NCBI GenBank assembly: GCA_035406565.1
Contig: DAONLG010000054.1
Coordinates: forward strand, 1-10,278
Source: Soehngenia sp035406565
GTDB lineage: Bacteria > Bacillota > Clostridia > Tissierellales > Tissierellaceae
Length of the DNA stretch: 10,278 bases
Direction: 5' to 3'
The translations under genes were made by a program, and so were the position numbers. The first letter of the stretch is position 1. Each line of letters opens with the position of its first letter. The notes below the pieces were generated by a model. It made no database searches and was not told the DNA's origin. It saw only the letters and a list, made by a program, of their open reading frames with translations. Shown piece after piece: positions 1-6,679 of the stretch.

Positions 1-1414
1 ATGCACTGTGAATCAAATCTACTTTATCTACAATCGGTTCTAATTCATCGTATAATTCTTGAGCCTTTTTCACAGTATTTACTATTACGAGTACCTTATT
101 ATCCCTGTACATATTGACAATGAACTCAGCATTCAAATTATCTTCGATAACCTTTATGCTATGCCTATTAAAAGATTCATCAATAAAAATCTCTTCTGGA
201 ATTATAAATTCTATTCCCTCTCGTCGTAATAATTCTGGTAGGAAACTTGGCAAAGTTGCTGTCATAATTGCAAATTTTCCACCGACTTCTTGAATATACC
301 TCAGTCCAACAACTAGATATGCTATTAGGTCCGGAGAATACATTTGAACTTCATCAATAATTACTTTTGAATATGCTAATGTTGCTAATTTGAGTTCAAA
401 TCCTCTATACCTATATACAAAGTCAAATAATTGGTCTAAAGTGCAAATGGTTAATGGCATACATAATTGTCTAGTTTTACTAAAATATTCTTCAAAATCA
501 ATTAAATCATCATCAAGTTTCAAGTATTCATTGTAAGTGTCAGAATGCAATAAACCTACTCTTTCTTCCAAATTTTCTAGAACTATATTATCCTTAATCC
601 TTTTATAAATAGAGTTAATTGCTGCCTTCAATGGCAGTGTAAAAAATCCTTTATTGTCCCCTATCCACAATAAGCCAGCTTCAGTTTTTCCCATTCCAGT
701 TTGAGCTACGACTATCACATCTTCGTTGCTATGTTTATACATATATTTCTGAAGATCATTCCAATCAGCATTTTTGAAGTTTCGCCAATTATCCATCATT
801 CTTTTCAAAGAATCAATCAAAAAATTATTCTTATATTCAACGTCAAGATGTGCACTTGCGGAATAATCTATTCGATTTAGTAGCCCTTTGATCAATACAT
901 ATTTGTAAAACATATCTTTATCGTTTCTCTTATATATATAATCATAATTAAAGTATTTTTTAGATAATTTACTTACTTTAATATTTTCTAATTTATCATA
1001 GTCAAACTCATGGATTACTTTCTGAATCTCTTCTAATTGATATTCGTATTCTTGTTTATTATATTCGTATTCTCTTTCATGATGATAAGCAATTGCTGTA
1101 GCAAGTACTTTAATATCACTTTCAGTTAATCCTTCTTCAATTAAAATGTTAGGTTCTAAAAACGAGATGCTTAAAAAAGAATGTGGTACTTCATCAATAT
1201 TTTTTAAATTTGATTTAATATTATTATTGCCAATTTTTTCTTGGAATTTAGGGTTTATCTTTCCTAAATCATGATATAAACATGCGATATACAACATATC
1301 CCAATCTATTTCTAGATCAGGATATGTTGACTTTAAAATATTATAGTTGCGTATTAGATTGTCAGTGTGTTCTTGAATTGTTTCTTGTGGGTTTGATTTA
1401 GCTAAAAATTCCAT
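1..1414 (-). CDS. cas3: CRISPR-associated nuclease-helicase Cas3 (HD + SF2 helicase), partial at the left edge
   Basis: Cas3 is the ATP-driven 3'-5' helicase and single-strand nuclease that Cascade recruits to degrade target DNA. The reading frame is open from the ATG at 1414 to the window edge, giving 471 residues with no stop; the C-terminal part lies outside. The N-terminal HD nuclease has the expected metal ligands: H16, the HD pair H48-D49 (YHDLGK), H78 (PHS), H111/H112 (YHH) and probably D183. The helicase follows: Walker A QTGMGKT (238-244, K243), DEVQ box (354-357), TATLP motif III (385-389) and a motif IV-like VLVIVNTV (441-448). The start is supported by AAGGAG, 6 bp upstream, which overlaps the cas5 TAA stop. 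It is the last cas gene seen in the operon, 10 bp after cas5. The HD-then-helicase order is that of ordinary type I Cas3. No frameshift is seen in the visible part. Confidence 0.95.
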   Translation of the reverse strand, partial: MEFLAKSNPQETIQEHTDNLIRNYNILKSTYPDLEIDWDMLYIACLYHDLGKINPKFQEKIGNNNIKSNLKNIDEVPHSFLSISFLEPNILIEEGLTESDIKVLATAIAYHHEREYEYNKQEYEYQLEEIQKVIHEFDYDKLENIKVSKLSKKYFNYDYIYKRNDKDMFYKYVLIKGLLNRIDYSASAHLDVEYKNNFLIDSLKRMMDNWRNFKNADWNDLQKYMYKHSNEDVIVVAQTGMGKTEAGLLWIGDNKGFFTLPLKAAINSIYKRIKDNIVLENLEERVGLLHSDTYNEYLKLDDDLIDFEEYFSKTRQLCMPLTICTLDQLFDFVYRYRGFELKLATLAYSKVIIDEVQMYSPDLIAYLVVGLRYIQEVGGKFAIMTATLPSFLPELLRREGIEFIIPEEIFIDESFNRHSIKVIEDNLNAEFIVNMYRDNKVLVIVNTVKKAQELYDELEPIVDKVDLIHSA

Positions 1415-1424
1415 TTTACTCTCC

Positions 1425-2168
1425 TTATATAGGAAACACTGGGTTGCCATCTTCATCTAATAAAGCATAGGAGTCTTCTACTATGTTAATATGGGAGGTA
1501 TAGATAACCTCTACCTTATTCCAGTTTCTAATAGTGTTATTCTTTATATTGTGAAGTTGATAGTTCTTATTTAATTTGTACTTGGTTCCCCTATACGAAA
1601 CCCCTCTAGCACTGCCATCAAGTACAATACTATTATCTTCAAGATCAGAGCATTTAATATAAGCCTTTACATCAGGATCAAGTTCAATGTCTTTATCTAG
1701 TTTCTTTCGGTTCACATCAACCATTTTTATTTCTTTTAAATAAACTAGATCCTCACGTCTTCCCAAAGATACATATTCCCTTGGGTTCAAAAACGACTCA
1801 TAAATTATGTTTAAATATGATTCATCTTTAGGTATGATGTGAATCATTAATTTTATATCAACTAATAATTCAGTATAGCCTGGTCCTTCAACCACACCAT
1901 ATTTGTCTACTTTCAATTGATGTCTCCCTTGTTCAAATGTCATTCCATTTTTAAATTCATATCGAGTGAACAAGTCGAGATGCCTTGAGAAGTAAGAGCC
2001 TTGGATGCTTACATCCATTGGCGCATACTCCTCGAACCCGCATATATTGTGTACCATGCCAATCACAGTTGATGGGGGTGGCAGTGGATAGCTTTCTTTT
2101 AATTGAAAACTAGTAGGTTTTTTATAGTTAGCTGTTTCTTGTTCGAGGACAATTCTAACAGCCTTCAT
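1425..2168 (-). CDS. cas5: Type I-B Cascade subunit Cas5 (Cas5t, Tneap subtype)
   Basis: Cas5 is a RAMP protein that caps the 5' handle of the crRNA in the Cascade complex and contacts Cas8. The N-terminus MKAVRIVLEQ leads into ANYKKPTSFQLKESYPLPPP and STVIGMVH, the hallmark Cas5 N-terminal segment, and SLGRREDL near residue 140 is typical of the Cas5t group. No histidine is placed to suggest crRNA cleavage, and Cas6 supplies that role here. Two starts are possible. The ATG at 2177 gives 250 residues, but its AAGG is only 3 bp away. The ATG at 2168 gives 247 residues, the family-typical N-terminus, and AAGGTAG at 9 bp, so I prefer it. Either way the gene overlaps the end of cas7, which suggests translational coupling. 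The product ends 10 bp before cas3. Confidence 0.93.
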   Translation of the reverse strand: MKAVRIVLEQETANYKKPTSFQLKESYPLPPPSTVIGMVHNICGFEEYAPMDVSIQGSYFSRHLDLFTRYEFKNGMTFEQGRHQLKVDKYGVVEGPGYTELLVDIKLMIHIIPKDESYLNIIYESFLNPREYVSLGRREDLVYLKEIKMVDVNRKKLDKDIELDPDVKAYIKCSDLEDNSIVLDGSARGVSYRGTKYKLNKNYQLHNIKNNTIRNWNKVEVIYTSHINIVEDSYALLDEDGNPVFPI

Positions 2169-3039
2169 AATACTCATCTACCTTATTTCTAATGATGTCA
2201 AAAAATTCTGCTGTTGTAGTTGCTCCTAGTTCATTTACGATTTGATTTTCATTTTTAAATATATCTTTAACTATACCACATAAAGTATCTTTTTTGATTG
2301 CATCATTCATAACGCTGTTAATTGGTTTTGTGGGTATTTCTAGATCTCTTACAGTGACTACATTAGCAAATATAGGATTTTTAATGTCGTAAACTCCGCC
2401 AATTACAAACAATGGTTTTAAATCTTCTCTTCTTCCTCTAATATCCCTGTATAGAAATTCAACCGTTGTCAATAATTTTTTTACTCTTCGTGCTTTTTCA
2501 TTATTATCAATATTTATATTGTCAACTTCGTCTATTCCAATTTGATCTAAATCTGCAGCAATAGTATATCTATAGAATGATCGATGAATTTCTGCTTGAG
2601 CAATATTCATATTTGATCCTATTCTGTCTGCCAACCCTTTGTTTGTAAGATAGTCTAAGTCTCCTCTAAATGGCTCCAATGAAATAGCATTTGTCAATCT
2701 CACTTTTGCAGAACGCTTTTTACCGGATGTCTCTTTCATAGTTTTAAGATAACCAAAGAAGTCAATCTCTGGATACTTGTCTATAGTTGCATTTTCGTGA
2801 AACTGAATAACTTTTTTATCCCCGCTTCCAGAAGCTACCACTTCTGCCAATTCCTCACCTAGTTGTTCTACAATATTATATCTTATTGCTTGTCTAGATA
2901 TATAGGTGTACTGATCTCCTTTTCCTCTAGATAATTTTTTTAGTGCAGAAATATTTCCAATTGATTCTCCATAGTTTGCACTTTCTGCTTCGAAAATTAT
3001 AGTTAAGCACAATCCTTTTGGTTCCAATTTATTTTCCAT
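2155..3039 (-). CDS. cas7: Type I-B Cascade backbone Cas7 (Cst2/DevR family)
   Basis: Cas7 polymerises along the crRNA spacer to form the Cascade backbone and positions it for base pairing with target DNA. The 294-residue protein has the pattern of the Cst2/DevR family: an N-terminal RAMP strand (LCLTIIFEAESANYG, about 10-24), ISRQAIRY (47-54), DFFGY (93-97), an RSAKVRLTNAISLEPF block (109-124) and EIHRSFYRYTIAADLDQIG (150-168). The C-terminal third, with FVIGGVYDIKNPIF, is also typical. The start is secure: AAGGAGGAT sits 4 bp upstream of the ATG, 11 bp after the cas8 stop. Length is normal for the family and no damage is visible. The last residues overlap the beginning of cas5 in another frame, so the two subunits are probably made in coupled fashion. 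Confidence 0.94.
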   Translation of the reverse strand: MENKLEPKGLCLTIIFEAESANYGESIGNISALKKLSRGKGDQYTYISRQAIRYNIVEQLGEELAEVVASGSGDKKVIQFHENATIDKYPEIDFFGYLKTMKETSGKKRSAKVRLTNAISLEPFRGDLDYLTNKGLADRIGSNMNIAQAEIHRSFYRYTIAADLDQIGIDEVDNINIDNNEKARRVKKLLTTVEFLYRDIRGRREDLKPLFVIGGVYDIKNPIFANVVTVRDLEIPTKPINSVMNDAIKKDTLCGIVKDIFKNENQIVNELGATTTAEFFDIIRNKVDEYYEGC

Positions 3040-3050
3040 CTTTATCCTCC

Positions 3051-3368
3051 TTAATTTTTATTATTATCATTTCTATTATTATCGCTTCCAGAAATTAGTC
3101 CACTGACGAATGCATATCCGATAGTCCTAAACGCTTCATCATCTTTTAAAACTTCTGTAATGATTTTTGGAACTTGTTTTCCTACATACAAATAGCAATT
3201 CAACAATGTATCCATAAAACTATTTTTGTTGTTAGTTTTTAAAGAATTTAGTAGTCTGTAGGATATACCAGCAATTTTATTTTCATTAGATTTTGTCTCA
3301 TATTCAGTTCTTAAATAGTAGCCTTGAGCCTTTGCCTTATCAACTATTTCACTATTCCAATCCTCCAT
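3051..3368 (-). CDS. cas11b: Candidate internally initiated small subunit Cas11 inside cas8
   Basis: Within cas8 and in the same frame, the ATG at 3368 begins a 105-residue product identical to the Cas8 C-terminus (MEDWNSEIVDKAKAQGYY...). Immediately upstream is AAGGGGG (3378-3384), 9 bp from the ATG, a good Shine-Dalgarno in a gene that is otherwise A/T-rich here. It is established for types I-B, I-C and I-D that the small subunit Cas11 is translated from an internal start near the 3' end of the large-subunit gene, and that several copies line the Cascade belly. Length, location and predicted helical character fit that pattern, and no separate cas11 gene is present in the operon. The assignment is by position and ribosome site, not by a sequence motif. 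The alternative is chance occurrence of a purine run. Confidence 0.58.
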   Translation of the reverse strand: MEDWNSEIVDKAKAQGYYLRTEYETKSNENKIAGISYRLLNSLKTNNKNSFMDTLLNCYLYVGKQVPKIITEVLKDDEAFRTIGYAFVSGLISGSDNNRNDNNKN

Positions 3369-4700
3369 ATAGCTTAACCCCCTTAAATAATTAAAATTAA
3401 TTTCAATTATATTTACGATATCTCTGGTTGAGTAATATGCATTATTTTTCCCCAGTTTATAAGTTAAAAGTTTATGAATCAAAAGATATAAGTTTTGATT
3501 GTCTAATAAGTTCTTTGTTACTTCTTCTTGTAAATAATATCTATTTTCATTTTCATGATAGTATTTCCCAGATAAGTGACTTAATTGATCTCTGTTTTTA
3601 TAAACAATGTTTAAGACATTGGCATTCAATAAGCTAAACCTGTAATTGTCATTTTCAAGTCTTACTACTTGAATGTCTGAAACCTCGTACATAGTGGATT
3701 TTGCCATTACTTCATTCATGGATTTTATAAAAGCACTGTATGTCGAATTTAAGTCGTTTTTAAGGATTTCGTCTTCTATTTTATTGTTTATAGAAATTAA
3801 GTTTTCGATATCATTATTCGCATTTACAAATATACCTTTATTTCCAGTAAATATAAATCCAGCTGGTACACAAGAATAAACTAATTTACATATCGGGCAT
3901 ATTCCTAAATCGAAATAAAAGTTCCAAACATGTGAAGTTTTTCTACCAGTGTCAAACCCAATTTTGTTCATAAATGCTAAGTTCTCATCTAGATTAGATA
4001 TTTGATTTTCACAAGTTGAACATCTATACGAATATTTGGTTTTATCTTTTTCTAGATAATCAAATATAGTATCAATAAAATGCTTCTTATAAGATATATA
4101 TGGATCCAATTCTTTATCATTTCTATTTAAAAACGCTACTCCATTCCAAAAACGATTTATATATAAATATATAATATTTCTTGCTGCAAGATACTTCTTT
4201 GCTTTTGGTTTTTTCAGCTCATTGATTATCGTTTCTATGGTTTCAAAAACATCTATTATTAGTTGATAATTTTCATCTAATGATTTTTTTGTATTTATTT
4301 TTGTAAGTTTTTTTTCAAGCATTGCTAAATCTACTTCTGATTCTAATAATGGATACATTTTAGTAAAACTATTTCCTCTTAAGTTTTTCTTGATATAGTC
4401 TATTTGATTATTTAATTTTTCCAAATTCTCTTTATCTAGATTTGATAAATCATTTTGTCTAAGATATTCAATAGTATTCTCAAGTTCAATTATCTTTCGC
4501 CATGGTATAATTTTTTCATATTTATTAATTAAATAAGAAAAATATTTTTCTTCAAAATTATTTAAGGCTTCTTTATCAAATGTTATACTATCTTTATCTT
4601 TCATTATCGTATCGCCTGAATATGTTAAAATGTTATAAACACCTGCAATCCCTGCGTTATACAACCAATCCTCTAAATAGAGTGTTATCTTTTCTTCCAT
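3051..4700 (-). CDS. cas8b: Type I-B Cascade large subunit Cas8 (Cst1, CXXC-CXXC family)
   Basis: Cas8 is the large Cascade subunit; in related systems it recognises the PAM and recruits Cas3. I recognise the Cst1 family by the paired cysteine motifs that name it: C227-S-T-C230 and C268-P-I-C271, about 37 residues apart, probably a zinc knuckle. They are followed by VYSCVPAGFIFTGNKGIFVN. The N-terminus MEEKITLYLEDWLYNAGIAGVYNIL is also typical. The reading frame is open to 4760, but those 20 extra codons lie over the 3' end of the upstream Cas6-like gene. AAAGGAGGG placed 5 bp before the ATG at 4700 fixes the start and gives 549 residues. The C-terminal 105 residues are preceded by an internal ribosome site and may also be made as a separate small subunit. 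The extreme C-terminus is a short asparagine-rich tail (SGSDNNRNDNNKN). Confidence 0.92.
   Translation of the reverse strand: MEEKITLYLEDWLYNAGIAGVYNILTYSGDTIMKDKDSITFDKEALNNFEEKYFSYLINKYEKIIPWRKIIELENTIEYLRQNDLSNLDKENLEKLNNQIDYIKKNLRGNSFTKMYPLLESEVDLAMLEKKLTKINTKKSLDENYQLIIDVFETIETIINELKKPKAKKYLAARNIIYLYINRFWNGVAFLNRNDKELDPYISYKKHFIDTIFDYLEKDKTKYSYRCSTCENQISNLDENLAFMNKIGFDTGRKTSHVWNFYFDLGICPICKLVYSCVPAGFIFTGNKGIFVNANNDIENLISINNKIEDEILKNDLNSTYSAFIKSMNEVMAKSTMYEVSDIQVVRLENDNYRFSLLNANVLNIVYKNRDQLSHLSGKYYHENENRYYLQEEVTKNLLDNQNLYLLIHKLLTYKLGKNNAYYSTRDIVNIIEINFNYLRGLSYMEDWNSEIVDKAKAQGYYLRTEYETKSNENKIAGISYRLLNSLKTNNKNSFMDTLLNCYLYVGKQVPKIITEVLKDDEAFRTIGYAFVSGLISGSDNNRNDNNKN
3378..3384 (-). promoter_or_regulatory. 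Internal ribosome binding site in cas8
   Basis: AAGGGGG, one mismatch from AAGGAGG, lies inside the cas8 coding sequence 9 bp upstream of an in-frame ATG at 3368. It encodes part of the Leu-Arg-Gly-Leu stretch before Ser-Tyr-Met. It is what supports separate translation of the C-terminal small subunit. Confidence 0.55.
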
Positions 4701-4705
4701 TTTTT

Positions 4706-4720
4706 CCCTCCTTTCTATAT
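4706..4720. repeat. 15-bp direct repeat, copy 1 (end of second cas6 gene, ribosome site of cas8)
   Basis: CCCTCCTTTCTATAT on the plus strand is identical to 5448-5462. Read on the minus strand it is the final Ile codon, the TAG stop and the AAAGGAGGG ribosome site. It therefore combines the end of one gene with the start signal of the next, in both copies. Confidence 0.85.
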
Positions 4721-5440
4721 TAAATCCAACATTCCAAATCCAGATGAACGTTGTGAGCAAACACCAGCTTTGTAAAAATAGTCTAACAAGTATGGTTTTG
4801 CCTGAATTTCAATAATAGCTAGATTTGCTGGAATTACAATATCGTAGTGTTTGACTCGCACTTCCTTGCTCTTTAGGACTGACAACTTTAAATTTTCTAA
4901 GTCATATTTCGTTTGATCACCAAATTGCTCTAATGCTTGAACTCTAATATTATGTAAGAAAACTTCTTTTCCTTTTTCTGTTTCTAGTGAATGATACCAT
5001 GTTTTTTTGTTGTCACCATTATGCTCTCTTATTGAAATTGGACTAAGTGTTTTAAACTTTGCGTAATCATTAAATATTGGTTTTTCTTTTAAGTTAATTA
5101 TATTCTTAGCTGTAATGGAATTGCCTTTAATGTCTATACTCTTATTTAGAATTCCTACTATAGAATTGTAAAACATCAAAGAATCATAGTTGTCGTAAGA
5201 AGAGAATTCTAGATCGAATGAGCATGAAGGAATGATTATCTCATCCTGTAAGAACTTAGCTTGTGGCATATAAGTACTGAAAGTGAAGCTTTTACGTTTT
5301 GGTTGGTTTTCTTCATATAGCGATTTGTAATAATCCATGTCATATTTGCTATAAGCGGTTTTTAAAAATGATAGAATTACCCTGTTCTTATCTTTAGGTA
5401 TACTTTCGTTACTTAGGTTAAATTTAACTCTAAATCTCAT
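4715..5440 (-). CDS. Second Cas6-like RAMP protein, lacking the usual N-terminal catalytic histidine
   Basis: This 241-residue protein is a Cas6 paralogue of its upstream neighbour: same length, same N-terminal pattern (MRFRVKFNL...NRVILSFL...SFTFSTY) and a C-terminal glycine-rich loop GVCSQRSSGFG at residues 226-236, where the neighbour has GVGSKNSQGFG. Cas6 enzymes cut the CRISPR repeat RNA, usually with a histidine near residue 40. Here the aligned region reads DYYKSLYEEN and there is no histidine in the first 130 residues. One loop glycine is also replaced by C228. It is therefore probably an RNA-binding, non-catalytic Cas6 or a specialised one, although a few Cas6 enzymes cut without histidine. 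AAAGGAGGG 8 bp upstream supports the ATG at 5440. It lies 16 bp after the first cas6 and 14 bp before cas8, inside the operon, and looks intact rather than decaying. Confidence 0.82.
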   Translation of the reverse strand: MRFRVKFNLSNESIPKDKNRVILSFLKTAYSKYDMDYYKSLYEENQPKRKSFTFSTYMPQAKFLQDEIIIPSCSFDLEFSSYDNYDSLMFYNSIVGILNKSIDIKGNSITAKNIINLKEKPIFNDYAKFKTLSPISIREHNGDNKKTWYHSLETEKGKEVFLHNIRVQALEQFGDQTKYDLENLKLSVLKSKEVRVKHYDIVIPANLAIIEIQAKPYLLDYFYKAGVCSQRSSGFGMLDLI

Positions 5441-5447
5441 CTCTTAT

Positions 5448-5462
5448 CCCTCCTTTCTATAT
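5448..5462. repeat. 15-bp direct repeat, copy 2 (end of first cas6 gene, ribosome site of the second)
   Basis: Identical to 4706-4720. Both copies span the Ile-stop end of a cas6-family gene plus the ribosome site of the following gene, as expected if the cas6 gene was duplicated in tandem together with its 3' junction. Confidence 0.85.
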
Positions 5463-6182
5463 TTGTTCTATACATCCAAACCCCTGCGAGTTTTTGCTGC
5501 CTACTCCTGCATCTAATGCTAATTCAAGAAGTCTTTTATCACCTCTTATTTTGTATTTTCCTGAATATCCCTTTATCAAAAAATCTTTATAGTAGACTAT
5601 GTTTAAGTTTACATTGGATATTGGTTGAATTGTAAATTCTACATCTTTTTCCAAGTCACCATAAAATGCCTCATATTTTTTTAGGATGTTTTCTTTTATA
5701 ATTCTGGGGAAATCGTTTTCGTGTGGTGAAAAATAGCAAGTATACTTACTGCCATTTTCTTTAGCAAAAGTTGAGTAAGCTACTATTGGAGAAATTGCTT
5801 TAACCTCTATTTCATAACCATCTACTTTTTGTTTTTTTAATTGCGTCCGATTCACCGTCACTTTGTTATTCCCAAGGTTTAGGTCATCCTTTTGCAATAT
5901 ATAAGTACCAAATGAGTTGATGAATTCTGGTATTGGTGATTTTACAACCCATTCAACAGTTTTCCCAAAATATAGTTTTTTATTTTTCACTTGCCCTTTT
6001 GTCAATATATTTGAATATGTGAAAAGTTTAAAATTCCTATTGTTTAAGATGTAACCTTTTTCATGTAAAAATTCAGCTAAATCAGCACTAATATTGCTAT
6101 AGATAAATCCTTGAAGTATATGATTGTAATGAGTTGGTAAAACAATATTATTTTCTGATTGAAAAATTATCCTCAGTTCCAT
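5457..6182 (-). CDS. cas6: CRISPR repeat endoribonuclease Cas6 (catalytic type)
   Basis: Cas6 cleaves the precursor crRNA within each repeat, leaving the 5' handle that Cas5 and Cas7 bind in Cascade. The 241-residue sequence has the family pattern: an N-terminal RAMP strand, LPTHYNHILQGFIYSNI (15-31), FLHEKG (38-43), FKLFTYSNI (51-59), and a C-terminal glycine-rich loop GVGSKNSQGFG (226-236). H40 sits where the general base histidine is found in archaeal Cas6; Y28 and K52 are plausible partners in the Tyr-His-Lys triad. The match to those residues is by pattern, not by structure. The ATG at 6182 has AGAGGTG 4 bp upstream. The gene begins 10 bp after the small HD gene and ends 16 bp before a Cas6 paralogue, so it is most likely in the same transcript. 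Confidence 0.92.
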   Translation of the reverse strand: MELRIIFQSENNIVLPTHYNHILQGFIYSNISADLAEFLHEKGYILNNRNFKLFTYSNILTKGQVKNKKLYFGKTVEWVVKSPIPEFINSFGTYILQKDDLNLGNNKVTVNRTQLKKQKVDGYEIEVKAISPIVAYSTFAKENGSKYTCYFSPHENDFPRIIKENILKKYEAFYGDLEKDVEFTIQPISNVNLNIVYYKDFLIKGYSGKYKIRGDKRLLELALDAGVGSKNSQGFGCIEQI

Positions 6183-6192
6183 AGCACACCTC

Positions 6193-6600
6193 TTAATCCG
6201 TAATTAACTCTTCTAGAGCCTTTCTATAGAGTTTAATTTTCTCATTGCCTAAGATCTTTTCTCCCTTTTTTATATTGTACATTATATCTTCTATCTTTAT
6301 CCTTCTTGCAATATTGTTAGTTTTCACTTTTTTAATATATTCCGCGTAGTTTTCTTCCTCTTTCTTATACAAAGCTTTACAGATTTCGATTGTTTGCTCT
6401 GAAAATCCATTTTTTACTAAATCGTCTATTGAAAGCCTCCCTTCTTCCAATGCATCGTGAAACAATGCTGCGATTTTCGCTTCGTTAGTCCTCATCTTAA
6501 GGGCTATGTCTATAGGGTGGGAAATAAACGGAACTCCATTCTCTTCTAATTTCCCATCATACAATTGATATGATATTTCAATTGCCCTTTCGACATTCAT
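6193..6600 (-). CDS. Small SpoT/Mesh1-like HD-domain phosphohydrolase in the cas operon
   Basis: This 135-residue protein is a stand-alone HD domain resembling the hydrolase domain of RelA/SpoT and the small alarmone hydrolases (Mesh1 type). The metal ligands are all visible: H28 (SHP), H48-D49 (FHDALEE) and D105 (IEDIMYN). E52-E53 occupy the place of the catalytic Glu-Asp pair. The domain is compact, and Y108 replaces the histidine of the usual DLxHN motif. There is no synthetase or TGS domain, so if active it would only hydrolyse a nucleotide; the substrate, (p)ppGpp or another, cannot be read from sequence. A GGGGGTGAT ribosome site lies 3 bp before the ATG. The gene starts 79 bp after the WYL gene and ends 10 bp before cas6, so it is very likely co-transcribed with the cas genes. 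It is unrelated to the HD nuclease of Cas3. Confidence 0.8.
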   Translation of the reverse strand: MNVERAIEISYQLYDGKLEENGVPFISHPIDIALKMRTNEAKIAALFHDALEEGRLSIDDLVKNGFSEQTIEICKALYKKEEENYAEYIKKVKTNNIARRIKIEDIMYNIKKGEKILGNEKIKLYRKALEELITD

Positions 6601-6679
6601 ATTATCACCCCCAAATTTTATCCGTTACATTTTTATCATCTTGTAAAGATTTTACCATAAATTGAGGCAATATATAGTC

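Noticed and set aside
3428..3879. Two short plus-strand open frames (69 and 68 residues) inside cas8
   Set aside because: They are antisense to a well-supported gene with no start signals. They are shadows.
4701..4760. Longer cas8 start at 4760, adding 20 N-terminal residues
   Set aside because: The extra codons overlie the conserved C-terminal loop of the Cas6-like gene in another frame and have no placed ribosome site. AAAGGAGGG sits properly before the ATG at 4700.
6601..6679. Possible promoter or operator in the WYL-HD gap (TTTACA, ATCTT-GTA-AAGAT inverted repeat at 6638-6650)
   Set aside because: No -10 box falls at 16-18 bp from the TTTACA on the minus strand, and the inverted repeat has only 5-bp arms, too short to separate from chance in AT-rich DNA.
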